The translations under genes and the position numbers were made by a program. From Sphingobacteriales bacterium 16-39-50 (lineage in GTDB: Bacteria > Bacteroidota > Bacteroidia > Sphingobacteriales > Sphingobacteriaceae), in assembly GCA_002257025.1 (NCBI GenBank), contig NCHA01000001.1, positions 620,001 through 684,000 of the forward strand: DNA of 64,000 nt, written 5' to 3'. Position 1 is the stretch's first letter. Each line of letters begins with the position of its first letter. This document shows, one piece after another, positions 17,898-28,700 of the stretch. The notes under the pieces are model-generated. The model saw only the letters and a list, made by a program, of their open reading frames with translations, ran no database searches and had not been told where the DNA came from.

Positions 17898-18841
17898 TTT
17901 TGAATTATAAAATCTAATGTCTGAGGTTCAATTTTTACAAGTCTGGAAAATTCAGGAATACGGATTATCCTTACAGGCAACTGAGTATATCCATTTTCCT
18001 TCCAGTTATTCAGATCAACAAACAATTCAAAATCACTTCTATCGGTTTCCGGATACTTACTTAAAGGGCTAAGTAAAGTGACTTTCACTTTATCGGGAAG
18101 TAGTTTTACCTTCCTGAACTCCTTATTATTCAAAACTTTAACAGGTATTTCAATTACTTTTTCAGTGAATTCATCAATATTTAATCTGAGATCGACAAAG
18201 CCGGGATGTATTGTAATATTCGCCTTGGATGGCCGTTTCAAATTAATTTTCATGTTTATACTTTCATTCACCTTTTCCAAACTCAGCAGTTCTGTTTCCC
18301 AGCTTTTTATATTTGCAAGTTGTTTAACGGGTCCGGTAATGGTTACAAATGCGGGACTAATCTGAACTGAATCTGAAATACCAAACTGAGCTTTAAATTG
18401 AATGTCCTGTTTCAATACGACAGGAATTTTCTTGACCGTACTGGAAGAAAAATCAAAATAAAGTGTATCAGGATGAATATAAACCACTTTCTGAGTAGAG
18501 CCAACCTGATTATTAATCTTTTGAATCTGATCAGAGAGTTCGATAAAAGGCTGCTTCTGTAACTCCTTCAACTCAATATTAACCGAAGGCGGACTTATCC
18601 TTAGTTTGGAAAACAATAATTGCCAGCCGGTTCCTTCAACCTGAAGCCTGATGGTATCTGATTGAAGCGGATGGAATGCCCTGTTTTCAGGCAGATCAAC
18701 AAAGCGAACAAGGGTCTGAACCTGATAAACATACCTATTGGAAAGTGCAAAAAACAACCATGCTCCCACTGCCATTAGTAAGCAGAGGAAAAACAGGGAG
18801 ATCCTGCGTCTTTCAATTTTAGTAAATTTAATTAATGGCAT
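17894..18841 (-). CDS. YbbR-like domain protein
   Basis: 315 aa from the ATG at 18841 (an upstream TTG at 18859 would add six residues). One N-terminal membrane helix (LFFLCLLMAVGAWLFFALS) followed by extracytoplasmic beta-rich YbbR repeats. In Firmicutes the related CdaR regulates cyclic-di-AMP cyclase; in Bacteroidetes the role is unclear and no cyclase gene is next to it. Between yajC and coaE, the standard order in this phylum. Confidence 0.85.
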   Translation of the reverse strand: MPLIKFTKIERRRISLFFLCLLMAVGAWLFFALSNRYVYQVQTLVRFVDLPENRAFHPLQSDTIRLQVEGTGWQLLFSKLRISPPSVNIELKELQKQPFIELSDQIQKINNQVGSTQKVVYIHPDTLYFDFSSSTVKKIPVVLKQDIQFKAQFGISDSVQISPAFVTITGPVKQLANIKSWETELLSLEKVNESINMKINLKRPSKANITIHPGFVDLRLNIDEFTEKVIEIPVKVLNNKEFRKVKLLPDKVKVTLLSPLSKYPETDRSDFELFVDLNNWKENGYTQLPVRIIRIPEFSRLVKIEPQTLDFIIQK

Positions 18842-18874
18842 ATCAGAAGAATTAATCAAATTTAGTCAAATAAA

Positions 18875-18902
18875 AACGCCGCTTCAAAAATGAAGCGGCG
18901 TT
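18875..18902 (-). terminator. Hairpin between yajC and ybbR
   Basis: A 12-base perfect stem (AACGCCGCTTCA with TGAAGCGGCGTT, loop AAAA), on the minus strand after yajC. The T tract after the stem is present but short. Confidence 0.85.
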
Positions 18903-18923
18903 CATATTAATTTAATGATCGTA

Positions 18924-19214
18924 TTATTTAGCTGCTGACTGGCTAAGGGCTTTTGAAGATTCCAGAGAAACAGAAGATTTTTCAAAACGAATCTTTGTAC
19001 CGCTCTCAACTTCAATTAGAAATGTAGTTTCGTTCAAGTCAACAATTTTACCATGTATCCCTGAGGTTGTGATAACTTTATCACCTTTCTTTAATTCCTC
19101 TACAAACTTTTTATGATCCTTTGCTTTCTTCATTTGCGGGCGTATCATAAAAAAATAAAACACCACAATAATTAGTAGCATTGGTAAAAACTGGCCGATC
19201 TGTTGCATGTCCAT
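18924..19214 (-). CDS. yajC: Preprotein translocase subunit YajC
   Basis: 96 aa, one N-terminal membrane helix (FLPMLLIIVVFYFFMIRPQMKK, including the conserved FMIRPQxK) and a small cytoplasmic domain with GDKVITTSGIHGKI. Accessory subunit of the SecDF-YajC complex. In many bacteria it is next to secD; here it sits with nusB and ybbR, the Bacteroidetes arrangement. Confidence 0.93.
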   Translation of the reverse strand: MDMQQIGQFLPMLLIIVVFYFFMIRPQMKKAKDHKKFVEELKKGDKVITTSGIHGKIVDLNETTFLIEVESGTKIRFEKSSVSLESSKALSQSAAK

Positions 19215-19238
19215 ATTATTCTTGTTTAATTTTGATTT

Positions 19239-19688
19239 TTATTTTGCTTTAGCCGCCTCAACCATTCCAAGTATGTTAAGTTCTGTTAGAGATGGTATTG
19301 TATTAGCTGTAATACTTACTATTTTATTTTGCATACCCGGCTTTCCTGCGCTGTTAAACACCACACGAATAACTCCTTCAGCACCCGGAGCTACAGGCTC
19401 TTTAGGATATTCAGGTACGGTACATCCACAGGTTGCTGTTGCACTACTTATAATTAAAGGACTGTTTCCAATATTCCTGAATTTAAAATCGTAGGTAACA
19501 ACATCCCCATCTGTGATTTTTCCAAAGTCATAAACTTCCTTTTCAAATTTGAATGCAGGTGCACTCGCTGTGTCAACTGCTGCAATTTCACTAGTTTCCT
19601 TTGAATCTGCAGTGCTTTCAACTGTTTTCTGGTTATTACATGCTGCTAAAACTACAAGGCAGGTGATTGATAAAAAAATTTTTTTCAT
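19239..19688 (-). CDS. DUF1573 lipoprotein
   Basis: 149 aa. Lipobox LAAC at residues 17-20 (MKKIFLSITCLVVLAACNN) predicts a lipid-anchored envelope protein. The remainder is one immunoglobulin-like DUF1573 domain, with the hallmark FKFRNIGNSPLIISSATATCGCTVPEYPKEPVAPGAEG. Very common in Bacteroidetes, function unknown; the fold (ASH/MSP type) suggests protein interaction. Confidence 0.9.
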   Translation of the reverse strand: MKKIFLSITCLVVLAACNNQKTVESTADSKETSEIAAVDTASAPAFKFEKEVYDFGKITDGDVVTYDFKFRNIGNSPLIISSATATCGCTVPEYPKEPVAPGAEGVIRVVFNSAGKPGMQNKIVSITANTIPSLTELNILGMVEAAKAK

Positions 19689-19745
19689 TACTAATTAATA
19701 TTTATGTTTTACAAAATAATACTATGAAAAATGCATGCTTAAAAT

Positions 19746-20693
19746 TTACTCCATTAATCCTCGTCCTGACTTACGAACTTTTCCTGAAGCCTTCAGATCC
19801 GCTAAAATTTTATCTAAAATACCGTTTATGAATGAATTGCTCTTCGGTGTACTGAATTCTTTTGCAATCTCAATATACTCATTCATAGTAACTTTAACAG
19901 GTATTGAAGAGAAATGAATAAGTTCAGTAATGGCCATCCGCATCAACAGGGTATCCATCACCGCTATACGCTCAGAATCCCAGTTTTTTGTCTTTTGAGC
20001 AATCATCTCCTGGTATTCAGATTCAAAAGCGACTACCTTTTTAAAAAGATCCAGCATAAATGGCCGGTCTTCATCCCAATTAGGACAAACCTGAGCAAGT
20101 TTATTATCCTCAGGATTTTCACTTGCAAAGTTCTTGAATGTTTTCGCCACTAATGCCTGAAGTACTTCCTTATCTACCGGCCAGTTTATAAACTTTTCTT
20201 CGAAGATCTGTTCAATACCCGGCGATTTAAGAATAAGCTTCTTAAAGATATATTTGATGATATCCTTGTCCGACTGAATGGTATGAACCTGAAGGCTATT
20301 AAAGCTTGCGTACTCAGCAGAATTCTTTAAAGAAATGAAAATTGATTTACTTACTTCGGGGTCAAAATTCCAGGATATCTTGTACTTCTTTAGAGCAGCC
20401 AGATACTCCGAATTCTGCTTTAATGAACTGATAAAGAGATTATTCTGAAGCTTAACACTTGCATTAAGATCGTCCTGAGAAGGTAAATGCTTATTGGCCC
20501 GTTCATCTGCATCAATGATACTGTAATCTGCAACCTCAATTAAAAGTGAAAGTAACCAGAAATACATCTCATGCACCTTATCGACACTCTGTAAAAGCGC
20601 CTTTTCAAAAGGCAATATTTCCTTTACTTCCGATTGCTGGTAAGAATACAATACCTGCAATGCTTTAACCCTCAGATGCCTTCTATTTAACAT
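19746..20693 (-). CDS. nusB: Transcription antitermination factor NusB (long form)
   Basis: 315 aa against about 140 in E. coli. NusB motifs are at both ends: MLNRRHLRVKALQVLYSYQQ at the start, and MAITELIHFSSIPVKVTMNEYIEIAKEFSTPKSNSFINGILDKIL near the C-terminus, with a family-specific insertion between. The long form is usual in Bacteroidetes. Binds boxA RNA with NusE to prevent rRNA termination. First gene of the run leading to coaE. Confidence 0.9.
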   Translation of the reverse strand: MLNRRHLRVKALQVLYSYQQSEVKEILPFEKALLQSVDKVHEMYFWLLSLLIEVADYSIIDADERANKHLPSQDDLNASVKLQNNLFISSLKQNSEYLAALKKYKISWNFDPEVSKSIFISLKNSAEYASFNSLQVHTIQSDKDIIKYIFKKLILKSPGIEQIFEEKFINWPVDKEVLQALVAKTFKNFASENPEDNKLAQVCPNWDEDRPFMLDLFKKVVAFESEYQEMIAQKTKNWDSERIAVMDTLLMRMAITELIHFSSIPVKVTMNEYIEIAKEFSTPKSNSFINGILDKILADLKASGKVRKSGRGLME

Positions 20694-20730
20694 GTATAAG
20701 AACGATTTTTTGTTTATTGATCCTAAAAAA

Positions 20731-21819
20731 TTAATAGGAAGCTTTTATTTTTCTGATATCCTCGATCCGCTTCTCAGCAATTTTATTTGCTGCCTCATTG
20801 GCTGGAATATTCTCTTGTTTTGATTTTTGTAACACCCTTCTGGTGGCTTCATAAATATTTTCGGCCATCTGAAATGTTTTCTTTTTATTAAAACCAGCAA
20901 TTTCTGAATAGCAATTGATCAGTCCACCGGCATTGATCAGATAATCAGGGGCATACATAATACCTTTTTCGAGTAACATATTGCCATGAACAACTTCATC
21001 AGCAAGCTGATTATTTGCAGAACCCGCAATAATGGAGCATTTCAAGCGGTTTATAGTTTCTGTATTAACCGTAGCACCTAATGCGCATGGTGAGTAAATA
21101 TCAATATCGAGATCAAACAGGTTATTATTGGCAACAGCTATTGCACCATATTTTTGTGCAATCTGGCCCAAACGTTCTTCGTTGATATCACTGATATAAA
21201 CCTTGGCATTTTCATTTCTAAGCAAAGAAACGAGATTTTCACCAACCTGCCCTATTCCCTGCACTGCCACAGCCTTCCCTGCCAGACTATCATTACCGAA
21301 GCATTCCTTCAAACAGGCCTTTATACCCATAAATACCCCTCTGGCGGTTACCGGAGAGGGATCGCCACTACCACCAATAGATTCTGGAACCCCTGTAACA
21401 TATTTAGTTTCCATCCGGATATATTCCATATCCCTGGGATTAGTTCCTACTTCTTCGGCTGTGATAAATGATCCGTTCAGGTTTTCAATAAAACGGCCAT
21501 AGCGACGCATCAGAGCCTCTGATTTATGCAAACGACTATCTCCGATAATTACTCCCTTACCTCCACCCAGGTTTAAACCTGTTATGGCTGCTTTGTAGGT
21601 CATACTGCGTGATAAACGCAAAACATCATGAAGTGCTTCTAATTCTGATTTGTAAGGCCACATGCGAGTTCCTCCCAATGCGGGACCTAGTGTAGTATCA
21701 TGAATGGCAATAATTGCTTTTAGCCCAGTACCCGGATCGCTGCAATAAACTAATTTTTGATGACCTAGACTGTCAAGCTGACTAAAAACTGAATGTTCTT
21801 CAAATTGAGATAAAATCAT
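20731..21819 (-). CDS. Leucine/Glu/Phe/Val dehydrogenase family
   Basis: 362-aa NAD-dependent amino acid dehydrogenase. The catalytic segment GGGKGVIIGD holds the substrate Lys region; the TGVPESIGGSGDPSPVTARGV stretch and the Rossmann motif VQGIGQVGENL follow. Size and motifs fit leucine/branched-chain dehydrogenases better than hexameric glutamate dehydrogenases (about 450 aa). It would make 2-ketoisocaproate from leucine, a route that ends at HMG-CoA lyase (5.9 kb). Confidence 0.88.
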   Translation of the reverse strand: MILSQFEEHSVFSQLDSLGHQKLVYCSDPGTGLKAIIAIHDTTLGPALGGTRMWPYKSELEALHDVLRLSRSMTYKAAITGLNLGGGKGVIIGDSRLHKSEALMRRYGRFIENLNGSFITAEEVGTNPRDMEYIRMETKYVTGVPESIGGSGDPSPVTARGVFMGIKACLKECFGNDSLAGKAVAVQGIGQVGENLVSLLRNENAKVYISDINEERLGQIAQKYGAIAVANNNLFDLDIDIYSPCALGATVNTETINRLKCSIIAGSANNQLADEVVHGNMLLEKGIMYAPDYLINAGGLINCYSEIAGFNKKKTFQMAENIYEATRRVLQKSKQENIPANEAANKIAEKRIEDIRKIKASY

Positions 21820-21900
21820 GTTGGATGCCTGGCTTTACGCCACAAAAGTAGTAAAAAATGTTGTTTTAATTATTCATAAAGGTTTGGAATTGTTTTTATT

Positions 21901-22026
21901 GGTGTGAGGTGTCAGGTATGAGGTATCAGCTATCAGTAATTTATTGGTTCATTGAAAATGAGATTGTCATTGACAACTATCAATTGTCAACTGTCAATTG
22001 TCAACTGTCAATTCTCAATTCCCCAA
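21901..22026. repeat. Heptanucleotide-period arrays (GGTATCA and TGTCAAT types)
   Basis: Five 7-mers from 21901 (GGTGTGA, GGTGTCA, GGTATGA, GGTATCA, GCTATCA), then after about 35 bases seven from 21971 (TGACAAC, TATCAAT, TGTCAAC, TGTCAAT, TGTCAAC, TGTCAAT, TCTCAAT). They lie between divergent genes, just upstream of the ABC exporter promoter-like TACTTTTG (about 22035). Confidence 0.85.
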
Positions 22027-22057
22027 ATTCTATCTACTTTTGCAAGACAAGGATCAG

Positions 22058-23848
22058 ATGAAAGAACTGGCTTACCTCAATAAATTCTTCTATAAGTATC
22101 GCTGGCGCCTGCTGCCCGGTGTACTTTTCGTTATAATTTCAAACCTTTTCGCAGTACTTCCGGCGCAGGTCATACGGATAGCTTTTGACCTTGTAAATGA
22201 AAACATCGCTATTTTCAGACTTTTTGATGGATTCGAACGTCAGGAGCTGATCTCGAGGATTTTTGGCCAAAGTTTATTGCTATTTGGAGTAATTGTCCTT
22301 TTATTGGCCCTTCTCAGAGGAATATTTTTGTTTTTTATGCGTCAGACCATCATTCTTATGTCAAGACATATTGAATATGATCTGAAAAATGAGATCTATC
22401 AGCATTATCAAAAATTGTCAATGGCCTTTTATCGCAGAAATAATACAGGGGATTTGATGAACAGGGTAACCGAAGATGTAAGCCGGGTCAGAATGTACCT
22501 TGGACCGGGAATCATGTACACAATTAACACGAGCGTTCTGTTTGTTCTGATCATTATCTCCATGTTTAATGTTAATACAAGACTTACTGTATTTTCATTG
22601 CTGCCTCTACCTCTTCTGGCGATTACGATCTATTATGTTCATTCAATGATCAACCATCGCAGCGAAAAAATACAGCAGCAGCTTTCATCATTATCAAGTT
22701 TTGTTCAGGAGACATTTTCAGGTATCCGGGTGATTAAAGCTTATGTCAGGGAGGATGACATCCGGAAGAAATTTAATGTAGAAAGCGAAAACTATAAATC
22801 AAATTCGATGTCGCTTGTGCAGGTTCAGGCACTTTTCTATCCAATGATGCTGCTACTCGTCGGACTTAGTACAATCGTAACGGTTTACATCGGAGGGGTT
22901 GAAGTAATGAATGGCAATATCACCTCAGGAAATATTGCTGAATTTATAGTCTACGTAAATCAGCTTACATTTCCGGTCATGTCTCTGGGTTGGGTTACTT
23001 CCCTTATACAAAGAGCCGCTGCCTCCCAAAAAAGGATCAATGAATTTTTAAATACCAAACCGGAGATTATTTCTGTCGATGGAGAAAAGACAGAACTAAA
23101 AGGAAATATTAGCTTTAAGAATGTGAACTTCAGGTATCCTGATACGGGTATACAGGCGATAAAAAACATTTCGTTTGAGGTAAAAAGTGGTGAGTTTCTT
23201 GCCATTATTGGTAGAACAGGCTCAGGAAAATCAACTATCGCCAATCTTTTGATGCGAATGTATGATGCTGATAATGGACAAATATTACTCGATGGGAAAA
23301 CTATTGAAAAGCTTGATTTGCAACACTTCAGGCAGCAAATCGGATTCGTTCCACAGGAAGTTTTCCTCTTCTCTGAAACAATTTATAATAATATTTCCTT
23401 TGGAATGACAGAAACTGATGCCGGCAAAGTTGAAAAAGCAGCAAAAAATGCAGCAGTATTTAAAAATATCATGGAGTTTAGCAAGGGCTTTGAAACAATG
23501 ATTGGAGAACGCGGAATTACCTTATCCGGTGGACAAAAACAAAGACTTTCTATTGCCAGGGCAATAATTAAAGAACCACAGATTCTTATTTTTGATGACT
23601 GCCTCTCTGCAGTAGACACCCGTACAGAAGAAGAAATTCTTAATAATCTGAGTCGGGTAATGAAAAATAAGACCAGCATTTTGATTGCCCACAGGGTTTC
23701 TACTATTAAAAACGCAGACAGAATTCTGGTTATGGATGGTGGAGAAATCATTGAACAGGGCACACACAATGAACTAATGGCTCTTAAAGGGATTTACTTT
23801 GATCTGTATGAAAAGCAACTACTGGAGGAGCAGACGGCGGGGGAATAG
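22058..23848 (+). CDS. ABC exporter, fused permease and ATPase (MsbA-like)
   Basis: 596 aa from the ATG at 22058; a TTG at 21998 lies inside the heptamer repeat and is rejected. Six-helix membrane domain (about residues 1-330), then a nucleotide-binding domain with Walker A GRTGSGKST (about 385), signature LSGGQKQR (about 489) and Walker B ILIFDDCLSAVD (about 510). The homodimer should export lipids, peptides or drugs; the sequence does not tell which. Bacteroidetes carry several MsbA-like paralogues, so an lipid A role is not assumed. Confidence 0.9.
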   Translation: MKELAYLNKFFYKYRWRLLPGVLFVIISNLFAVLPAQVIRIAFDLVNENIAIFRLFDGFERQELISRIFGQSLLLFGVIVLLLALLRGIFLFFMRQTIILMSRHIEYDLKNEIYQHYQKLSMAFYRRNNTGDLMNRVTEDVSRVRMYLGPGIMYTINTSVLFVLIIISMFNVNTRLTVFSLLPLPLLAITIYYVHSMINHRSEKIQQQLSSLSSFVQETFSGIRVIKAYVREDDIRKKFNVESENYKSNSMSLVQVQALFYPMMLLLVGLSTIVTVYIGGVEVMNGNITSGNIAEFIVYVNQLTFPVMSLGWVTSLIQRAAASQKRINEFLNTKPEIISVDGEKTELKGNISFKNVNFRYPDTGIQAIKNISFEVKSGEFLAIIGRTGSGKSTIANLLMRMYDADNGQILLDGKTIEKLDLQHFRQQIGFVPQEVFLFSETIYNNISFGMTETDAGKVEKAAKNAAVFKNIMEFSKGFETMIGERGITLSGGQKQRLSIARAIIKEPQILIFDDCLSAVDTRTEEEILNNLSRVMKNKTSILIAHRVSTIKNADRILVMDGGEIIEQGTHNELMALKGIYFDLYEKQLLEEQTAGE

Positions 23849-23856
23849 TATAAGGA

Positions 23857-23962
23857 ATGGAGAGTGGAGAGTGGAGAATTGATAATGGGATTTTGTTCAA
23901 TGGCTAAAATCCACTGTCAACTATCAATTTAATTCTCAACTCTCAATTCTCAACTTTCAATT
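23857..23962. repeat. Heptanucleotide-period arrays (GTGGAGA and CTCAATT types)
   Basis: ATGGAGA, GTGGAGA, GTGGAGA, ATTGATA run from 23857 and CTGTCAA, CTATCAA, TTTAATT, CTCAACT, CTCAATT, CTCAACT, TTCAATT from 23914 to 23962. This fills most of the space between the ABC exporter and the DUF3276 gene. Confidence 0.82.
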
Positions 23963-24040
23963 AAAATGTGTTTTTGTTCAAAAAAAATCAATTTGTTACT
24001 TTACTAATATCTATTATATTTACCCCTATCAAATTTAAAT

Positions 24041-24376
24041 ATGACTATGGGAGATTTCGAAAACAAAGAAAGAGAAGAGGTTTTTTCGAAGAAGGTACGA
24101 GCCGGGAAGCGCACCTACTTTTTCGATGTTAAAGCTACGCGTTCAAACGATTACTATGTTACCGTAACTGAAAGTAAGAAGCGTTTAGAAGACGGTGTTT
24201 TTATCAAGCACAAAATATTCCTTTACAAAGAGGACTTTGAAAAGTTTGCTGAAGGTCTTAAAGAAACTATAGATTATATCAAAGCTCACCAGGAAGTCGT
24301 GGAAAAGCGCTATGAATATTCAGAAAATCATACTGAGCCTGCAAAGGAAAGTGATGATTTCTCCTTTGAAATATAA
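24041..24376 (+). CDS. DUF3276 / PUR-alpha-like nucleic-acid-binding protein
   Basis: 111 aa with one PUR domain (KVRAGKRTYFFDVKATRSNDYYVTVTESKK ... FLYKEDFEKFAEGLKETIDYI) and an acidic tail. PUR-alpha homologues bind single-stranded purine-rich DNA or RNA; in Bacteroidetes they are universal small proteins of unknown physiological role. A second ATG at 24047 would remove two residues. Single gene ended by a strong terminator. Confidence 0.85.
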   Translation: MTMGDFENKEREEVFSKKVRAGKRTYFFDVKATRSNDYYVTVTESKKRLEDGVFIKHKIFLYKEDFEKFAEGLKETIDYIKAHQEVVEKRYEYSENHTEPAKESDDFSFEI

Positions 24377-24413
24377 TTCAGATTTATTCTGACAGACTAA
24401 ATTATTTGTTCAT

Positions 24414-24453
24414 AAAAAAGCCCCAAACAAGAAATTGTGTTGGGGCTTTTTTT
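24414..24453. terminator. Bidirectional terminator between DUF3276 and DUF3500
   Basis: A-run, then stem GCCCCAA with TTGGGGC, then a 7-T run, so it can work on both strands for the two convergent genes. Confidence 0.88.
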
Positions 24454-24479
24454 ATCCCTTATGATTTAATTTATTTCTA

Positions 24480-25496
24480 TCAATGCGAATGACCCTTTTT
24501 ATAATGATCCAATAACAAATCCCCGCCAAAATCATTTTTTAAATCGCGGACAACAGAATGTACATGGTTAGCATTGTTTTGAGTATTGTCATACTCAATG
24601 ACGATTGTCGGTCCCTGAACCCGATAATATGATCCTCTACCAATTTCAGGTTTGGTATACCCTGCCCAGGCAAACCAAATATTATCCAAACCTTCATACT
24701 GAATTTCTTTCATCATTTTTTCGGCGAAATCATGCCTGTATCTGTGAACATAAACTCTGATCAGTTGAAGCAATAATGATTGCTGTTCTTTTGATAATTC
24801 TGAATACCTGATTCCCTCAGGTTTACCCAGAAGAGCCTTACGTTTGTCAAAAGTCAGTATGTCCTTAAATGCTACCGTATCAATGATGGCCTTTTTTAAC
24901 TGCGCTGCATTAAATGAATTGATTAAAGCAAAACCTTTGTCAGATTCCTGTTTCAAGACTTGTTTGCCTGCCATCGGACCGTTAAGTACAATTGCCGGGT
25001 TACTTCCCATGAAACCCGGTGTACCAGCTACGAGTGTTTTTCTGTTGAAAGAGAAATTGAACGAAACGTGATGCCCTTCAAAACGCCAGCCCCAAATGCT
25101 TGTTGAAGAAGGATTTCCGAAAATCGTAAAGTGGTAATTGCCTGGATCACGAAAATTATCCTCTGGTTTCCTTTTTTCCAGTTCTTTCAAAACAACTTCC
25201 AATTGCATGATTTCCCTGGTTTTTTGAAAAGTTTCTTCACTAAGACATGAGCGTAATAAGTCTAAAGCCAGTTTATGCTGCTGAGGATTCATTTCATTGA
25301 AGGTGATCCCCCTCCGCTTCATCGGCACAAAATGAAAATTATACCGTTCTTCCACATCAAAAGGAAAAACACTTTCAGTCTTTTGGGCCTCACTAAGCAA
25401 GGCAATAAAGCGATTAGCTGTTAAAACAGATTCTTGCCCAAAGCCGGTCAACCGAATAAAAAGGCAGATACTTAACAACAATAATGATTTCTTCAT
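24480..25496 (-). CDS. DUF3500 exported protein
   Basis: 338 aa from the ATG at 25496 (an upstream TTG at 25544 is rejected because a signal peptide MKKSLLLLSICLFIRLTGFGQ starts here). The mature part is one DUF3500 domain with the conserved FGNPSSTSIWGWRFEGHHVSFNFSF and, toward the end, WAGYTKPEIGRGSYYRVQGPTIVIEYDNTQNNANHVHSVVRD. The many His, Trp and acidic residues suggest a metal or sugar-handling periplasmic protein; no biochemistry is known to me. Divergent from the PVC-type cytochrome locus. Confidence 0.82.
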   Translation of the reverse strand: MKKSLLLLSICLFIRLTGFGQESVLTANRFIALLSEAQKTESVFPFDVEERYNFHFVPMKRRGITFNEMNPQQHKLALDLLRSCLSEETFQKTREIMQLEVVLKELEKRKPEDNFRDPGNYHFTIFGNPSSTSIWGWRFEGHHVSFNFSFNRKTLVAGTPGFMGSNPAIVLNGPMAGKQVLKQESDKGFALINSFNAAQLKKAIIDTVAFKDILTFDKRKALLGKPEGIRYSELSKEQQSLLLQLIRVYVHRYRHDFAEKMMKEIQYEGLDNIWFAWAGYTKPEIGRGSYYRVQGPTIVIEYDNTQNNANHVHSVVRDLKNDFGGDLLLDHYKKGHSH

Positions 25497-25727
25497 ATTA
25501 TGGAATTGTTTAAAAGATTTGGACTGAAACTCTGTTATGATCAAATAAAATATTTAATCACATAAAATATTAGATATCTGGAATTTAATATCACAGCTAA
25601 CAAAATCTAACTGCTATTTTTCAGGTATATTAAAATTAAAAATCCCGAAAAAACAGAAGTCTAAAAGCAATTTAATTATTTCTCCGGAACATTGATAAAT
25701 TAAGAATGAAAACAAGGAATAGAATAA

Positions 25728-25742
25728 TTAGCTTTAAGCTAA
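25728..25742. promoter_or_regulatory. Near-perfect palindrome upstream of the cytochrome operon
   Basis: TTAGCTT-T-AAGCTAA, 7-base arms around one base, about 40 bases before the 25781 start in an AT-rich 284-bp divergent gap. Could be an operator; no further support. Confidence 0.3.
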
Positions 25743-25780
25743 GAAAATACGATTCAATACCCTTAAAATAAGACTATTAT

Positions 25781-28700
25781 ATGCGCATTTATTCCCCAGG
25801 TTTCGTTCGTTTAGCATTTTCCTCGATATTCATAATCCTATTAATTGTCAGTTGTAAAGAAAAATCAGGCACATCAGCGGTAGATTCAGATCATGCGCTA
25901 TCCACGTTTGAAGTCCCTCCGGGTTTTAAAATCGAATTAGTCGCCGCCGAACCACTGATCTCAGATCCTGTAGATATGGAAATCGACGAATACGGCAATA
26001 TGTATGTTGTTGAAATGCATGGCTATCCGCTGGATAAAAGCGGAAGTGGCAATGTAATTCTGCTGAAGGATACAAATGGGGATGGAAAGATGGATGAGCG
26101 AATTGTTTTCGCCGACAAATTAACTCTTCCTGCAGGTATTATGCGTTGGAAAAAAGGCATCCTGGTTACTGATGCCCCTAATTTGCTTTACCTCGAGGAT
26201 TCTGACAATGATGGAAAATCGGATATCCGTGATACTGTACTTACAGGATTTGCACTCTCAAATCCTCAGCACAATACGAATAACCCAATGTACGGGCTTG
26301 ATAACTGGATTTATATCGGGCATCAGGGTGCTACTTCCACCCGTGAGTACAAAGAAGAATTTGGAGATGAGGGATCAGAAATAATTTTCCCTGGCTCACC
26401 TGATGCTCCAAAATTACCTAAAAATGGAAAAGGTCTATCAATCCGATTTCAACCAGACAAGAAAAAGATAGAGACTCTATCCTATCAAACCCAATTCGGA
26501 CATGCGTTTGACCAATACGGGCATTGGTTTGGATGTAATAATTCTAATCAGGGTTATCACGAAGTAATAGCAAATCGTTATTTCCAGCGGAATAAAGATC
26601 TGCTTATTTCCAGTTCGATCCAGTCGATGTCAGACCATCTGAATGCACCTGAGGTCTTCCCTACCACCACTCATCCCGACAGACAGTTACTCACAGATGT
26701 CGGAGTTATGACTTCAGGATGTGGCATAACTGTTTATGATGGCGGTGCCTTCCCTGCCCCATTTGATAAGAACATAAGCTTTGTTGCGGAACCGGTAAGC
26801 AATCTGGTCCACGTTGACGTTCTTAAAGACAAGGGAACTAGCTTTGAAGCAAGTGCCATATTAAATAATAAAGAGTTTCTGACATCAACGGATGCCTGGT
26901 CACGACCGGTTAATTTCTATGTCGGTCCGGATGGTGCACTCTACATGCTTGATTATTACCGCAGAGTGATTGAGTCGCCAGAATGGATGTCGGAACAGGC
27001 GGTAAAAGCCGGAGGATTATATGATGGCTCTGATATGGGCCGTATTTACAGGATAACTGCAACAGGCCAGAAAGCTGCAGAATGGACGAAAGGCCTTAAA
27101 CTGGGTGATGAAAGTAGTGAAAAACTAGTGGAGCACCTTGCAGATAATAACCGTTGGTGGCGGACTAACTCTCAGCGACTTTTGGTCGACCGGAATGACA
27201 AAAAAGCTGTTCCCGCACTTTTGAAAATGACCGGCAATCCGGAATCCCCTATGGGCAGGCTACATGCGCTATGGACACTTGAAGGACTCGCTGAATTAAG
27301 CCCTGCCTTGATCGAACAGGCTTTAAAAGACAATGAAGCAGGCATCCGAAGCAATGCAATCAAACTTGCCGAACTTCATTTGCAGGAGTCTCCTCAACTG
27401 CTAAAAGCACTCCTGTCCATGCAAAATGATAATGACCCCAAAGTCAGGCTGCAATTATTATTAACCCTGGGATATGATAATTCAAAGGAATCAGCGACTG
27501 TCAGAAATAAACTTTTATTTCAGGATATCAATGATAAATGGATTCAGATTGCTGCTTTAACTGCATCTTCTTCGCAAACAGAATCAATTTTAAAGGAAGT
27601 ACTCAATAAATACCAGTCTGATGTTCCTGCCTATTCATTAATGGTTCAGCGACTGGCTACGATGATTGCCAATGGTGGCGACCAAAATGCAATAAAGAAG
27701 CTTCTTCAAAAATCCATATCTAATGGCTCGGGAAAGCAAAATCAATCGCAGGGAGCGATACTTGAAGGACTTGCCATCGGAATGGAATCCCTGAAATCAA
27801 GATCTCCCGAATCCATTAATGCCTATAAAGAAGATCAGGACTTATTGATCAAAACATTTTTCAACCACCCATCTGATGAAGTACGAAAAGGATCTCTCGA
27901 TTTGTTGAGGGTAATCGGATTAAGAACCGGGCCTGAAACAAAAGCTGCCATAGACAAGTCCCTGCTAATCATGGCCGACCGAAGCCTTACAGATAAAAAA
28001 AGAACTGAAGCCATTAATTTCCTTGCACTGACCGATCCTGCCCCATATAGTTCTTTGTTAAAGAATTTAATCGTTCCGCAGGAACAACCGGTAATTCAAC
28101 TGGCTGCTTTAAAAACCCTGAGTAAAATACCCGGAACTGTGGTCAGCGAGTATGTTTTGCAGAAATGGGCGGTGCTTACACCTGAAATCAGGGATGCTGC
28201 AATCGGGACATTTCTGGGAAATGATGAACGGATCAATCTGCTTTTAAGCGCAATTGAAAAAAATCAGGTTCAGGCCAGCAGTGTTTCTTTCGGCAGAAGT
28301 GTTCAGCTCATGCAAAATAAGGATGACAAACTACGTAACAGAGCCAGAACCCTGTTCACCAAAAATGAAGAAGAGGGTAAAAAGGTAAATAAAGCCTATC
28401 AGGAAGCCCTAGAGCTTAAGGGAGATGCTACAAAAGGCCAGACTGTTTATGTACAGAACTGTGCTATTTGTCACCAGGTGAGAGGAAAAATGGGTGTTGA
28501 ACTGGGTCCTGATCTGGGCACCATTCATAACTGGACAGCCGAAATCATCATGGCTAATATACTTGACCCCAATATTTCAATATCCAGCGGTTATGATCTA
28601 TGGAATGTTGAATTAAAAAATGGAGAATCACATCAGGGAATTATCTCAAGTGAAACTGATGTCGCGATAACGCTAAAAAACAATGGAAAACTGGAAAAAA

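Noticed and set aside
21998..22057. Upstream TTG start of the ABC exporter
   Set aside because: It lies inside a heptamer repeat and upstream of a promoter-like box; the ATG at 22058 gives a typical N-terminus.
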